DNA of 14,952 bases, taken from assembly GCA_034437515.1 (NCBI GenBank), contig DAOTTX010000152.1, positions 1 through 14,952 of the forward strand. Direction: 5' to 3'. Below are positions 14,009 to 14,952 of this stretch, in pieces (the first letter of the stretch is position 1; each line of letters opens with the position of its first letter). A model generated the notes under the pieces. That model did no database searches. It saw nothing but the letters and a program-made list of their open reading frames with translations, and was not told the DNA's origin. The translations under genes were made by a program, and so were the position numbers. Source of the DNA: DAOTTX01 sp034437515 (lineage in GTDB: Bacteria; Chloroflexota; Anaerolineae; Aggregatilineales; Phototrophicaceae).

Positions 14009-14064
14009 TTGGTTCAAGCTGACCCATCCCCCACATATGGGAGTCTGGGTCATTTGAACCAATA
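14007..14064. other. Second adjoining imperfect hairpin, 11-bp outer arms
   Basis: TATTGGTTCAA (14007-14017) pairs with TTGAACCAATA (14054-14064). TGACCCA (14020-14026) pairs with TGGGTCA (14046-14052), and TCCC/GGGA closes the top. It overlaps the first hairpin by two bases, so the two form one continuous palindromic block. A repeat family (REP- or MITE-like) or tandem termination signals are both possible. Confidence 0.55.
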
Positions 14065-14175
14065 GGAAATACGCACAAGGAAGCATACTTTGACCATAAT
14101 TAACCTGCCTTGGCAGCGACTTGCAGATTGTTACAGCCAGGTGGAAGACTCCAGTTTTATTAGGAAGGATAGAAA

Positions 14176-14952
14176 GTGAAATTAAAATTAATAACCCTAG
14201 CTATCGCATTCGCCTTCTTTTTGTTATTGAGCCACGAGGCGGTCTCCGCGCAGGAACCCTACCCCGTCACCATCGAGGATCAGACGCCAACGCAACCGCT
14301 CGCCCATCCCACGGCAAGCGATTTTCAGCCGCGCTACATGAGCAGCTTTGGGCAAGATGACGCCTTCACGGTCTTCTTCGAGGATCGCGACAACAGCGGA
14401 CGCATCTCTTTCAACCAGACGACGACCGGCCCGCTGGGATTCAGCGCCGCCAGCACTGCGACCAACATCGTCGATACGCATTTCGTGGTCAAGGATTGGC
14501 CCGTCGTCATCAGCGGCACGACCTATGACTATCGCGGCTGGGGATCGGACGGCAACAACTCCCAACACAATTTCTACGTCTCCAATAATCTGATCACATG
14601 GACGCACGTCTCCACGTTCACGATTGCCAACAGCGCGGCGTTCACCACCGCGCAAGGGTTCGTCTATTACGGCTTCCACGACGTCATTCCCCTGAACAAC
14701 ACGTATTATGCCTTCGGTGAGTCCAACGGCGGCCAGACGATGATCGTCAGCAGCACCACGGGCACGGACGATTGGATCGCCTTCGCCGGCGTGGGCGGCA
14801 TAGATCCAGCGGATGGGCCGTTGCAGATGCCTGGATCGCCGACGCCCACGGGAAATTTTCTTCCCCTGACCCAGGATCGCGGCTATGGCAAGCTCCACGT
14901 GCGTGGCGACGACGGCGGCTTCTACCTGGCGGTCAATACCGCCGCGCAGCCG
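14176..14952 (+). CDS. Secreted protein, N-terminal part, runs off the window
   Basis: An open frame of 259 codons with no stop before the window end. The GTG start at 14176-14178 has GGAAGGA shortly upstream, about six bases away. The first residues form a classic signal peptide: basic MKLKLI, a hydrophobic core AIAFAFFLLL, and a likely cleavage after VSA before QEPYP. The mature part is rich in Ser, Thr, Asn, Gly and aromatic residues, with motifs such as YYGFHDVIP, YYAFGES and DDWIAF that resemble blades of beta-propeller glycoside hydrolases; this is a loose resemblance only. An antisense frame of 224 codons (14224-14898) shadows it, but only the plus frame has signal peptide and ribosome site. 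It lies beyond the hairpins and is probably unrelated to the catabolic operons. Confidence 0.75.
   Translation, partial: MKLKLITLAIAFAFFLLLSHEAVSAQEPYPVTIEDQTPTQPLAHPTASDFQPRYMSSFGQDDAFTVFFEDRDNSGRISFNQTTTGPLGFSAASTATNIVDTHFVVKDWPVVISGTTYDYRGWGSDGNNSQHNFYVSNNLITWTHVSTFTIANSAAFTTAQGFVYYGFHDVIPLNNTYYAFGESNGGQTMIVSSTTGTDDWIAFAGVGGIDPADGPLQMPGSPTPTGNFLPLTQDRGYGKLHVRGDDGGFYLAVNTAAQP

Noticed and set aside
14224..14898. 224-codon open frame on the minus strand
   Set aside because: It is antisense to the plus frame with ribosome site and signal peptide; its Arg/Val/Ala/Gly-rich composition with no familiar motif is typical of a GC-rich shadow frame.

Overview
The window reads as a piece of bacterial chromosome. 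Genes have strong Shine-Dalgarno sites (AGGAGG/GGAGG, 5-9 nt before the start), ATG or GTG starts, and sigma70-like promoter boxes. No tRNA, rRNA or CRISPR array was seen. TAG ends six of the ten intact genes. The family content (IclR control, amidohydrolases, non-pyrrolysine MttB methyltransferase, class V aminotransferase) and the transposon debris fit an uncultivated, metabolically versatile bacterium. Chloroflexota is one plausible home, but that is a weak inference; the sequence alone does not fix the phylum.

Layout. 1-313 is non-coding, with tandem GGTACATTT repeats that resemble the end of an insertion sequence. 314-2399 (minus) holds an IclR-type regulator and, downstream of it, a D-2-hydroxyacid dehydrogenase. 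A short divergent promoter region (2400-2594) separates these from a plus-strand run: a hydantoinase/dihydropyrimidinase-like amidohydrolase, an NAD-dependent epimerase, a DUF523 gene broken by a single-base frameshift, and an ornithine cyclodeaminase/mu-crystallin family enzyme. A convergent minus-strand run is read from 12746 down to 7185: creatininase-family amidohydrolase, MttB-type corrinoid methyltransferase without pyrrolysine, class V (AGXT-like) aminotransferase, B12-binding corrinoid protein, and a DapA/NAL-type aldolase. From 12747 to about 14064 lies mobile-element debris: inverted repeats, a C-terminally truncated transposase and two adjacent long hairpins. A secreted protein gene starts at 14176 and runs off the window.

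How the genes may work together (inference). Two cyclic-amide/amide hydrolases, a methyltransferase with its corrinoid partner, an aminotransferase, a pyruvate-type aldolase, an ornithine cyclodeaminase-family enzyme and a hydroxyacid dehydrogenase, all beside an IclR regulator, look like one catabolic island for an N-methylated, possibly cyclic amide compound. The hydrolases would open or trim the compound, MttB plus the corrinoid protein would remove a methyl group, and the remaining carbon skeleton would be deaminated, cleaved and reduced. Several enzymes depart from the textbook residues of their families, so the substrate is probably not the classical one (hydantoin, creatinine, dihydrodipicolinate). 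The corrinoid reactivator (RamA type) and the second methyltransferase (MtgA/MtbA type) that such a system needs are not in the window.

The most unusual non-coding signals are an interleaved set of long complementary segments in the 225-nt leader of the aldolase gene (8139-8332), a 40-codon ORF joined by ATGA overlaps to both neighbours (4031-4153), and the tandem hairpins at 13946-14064.
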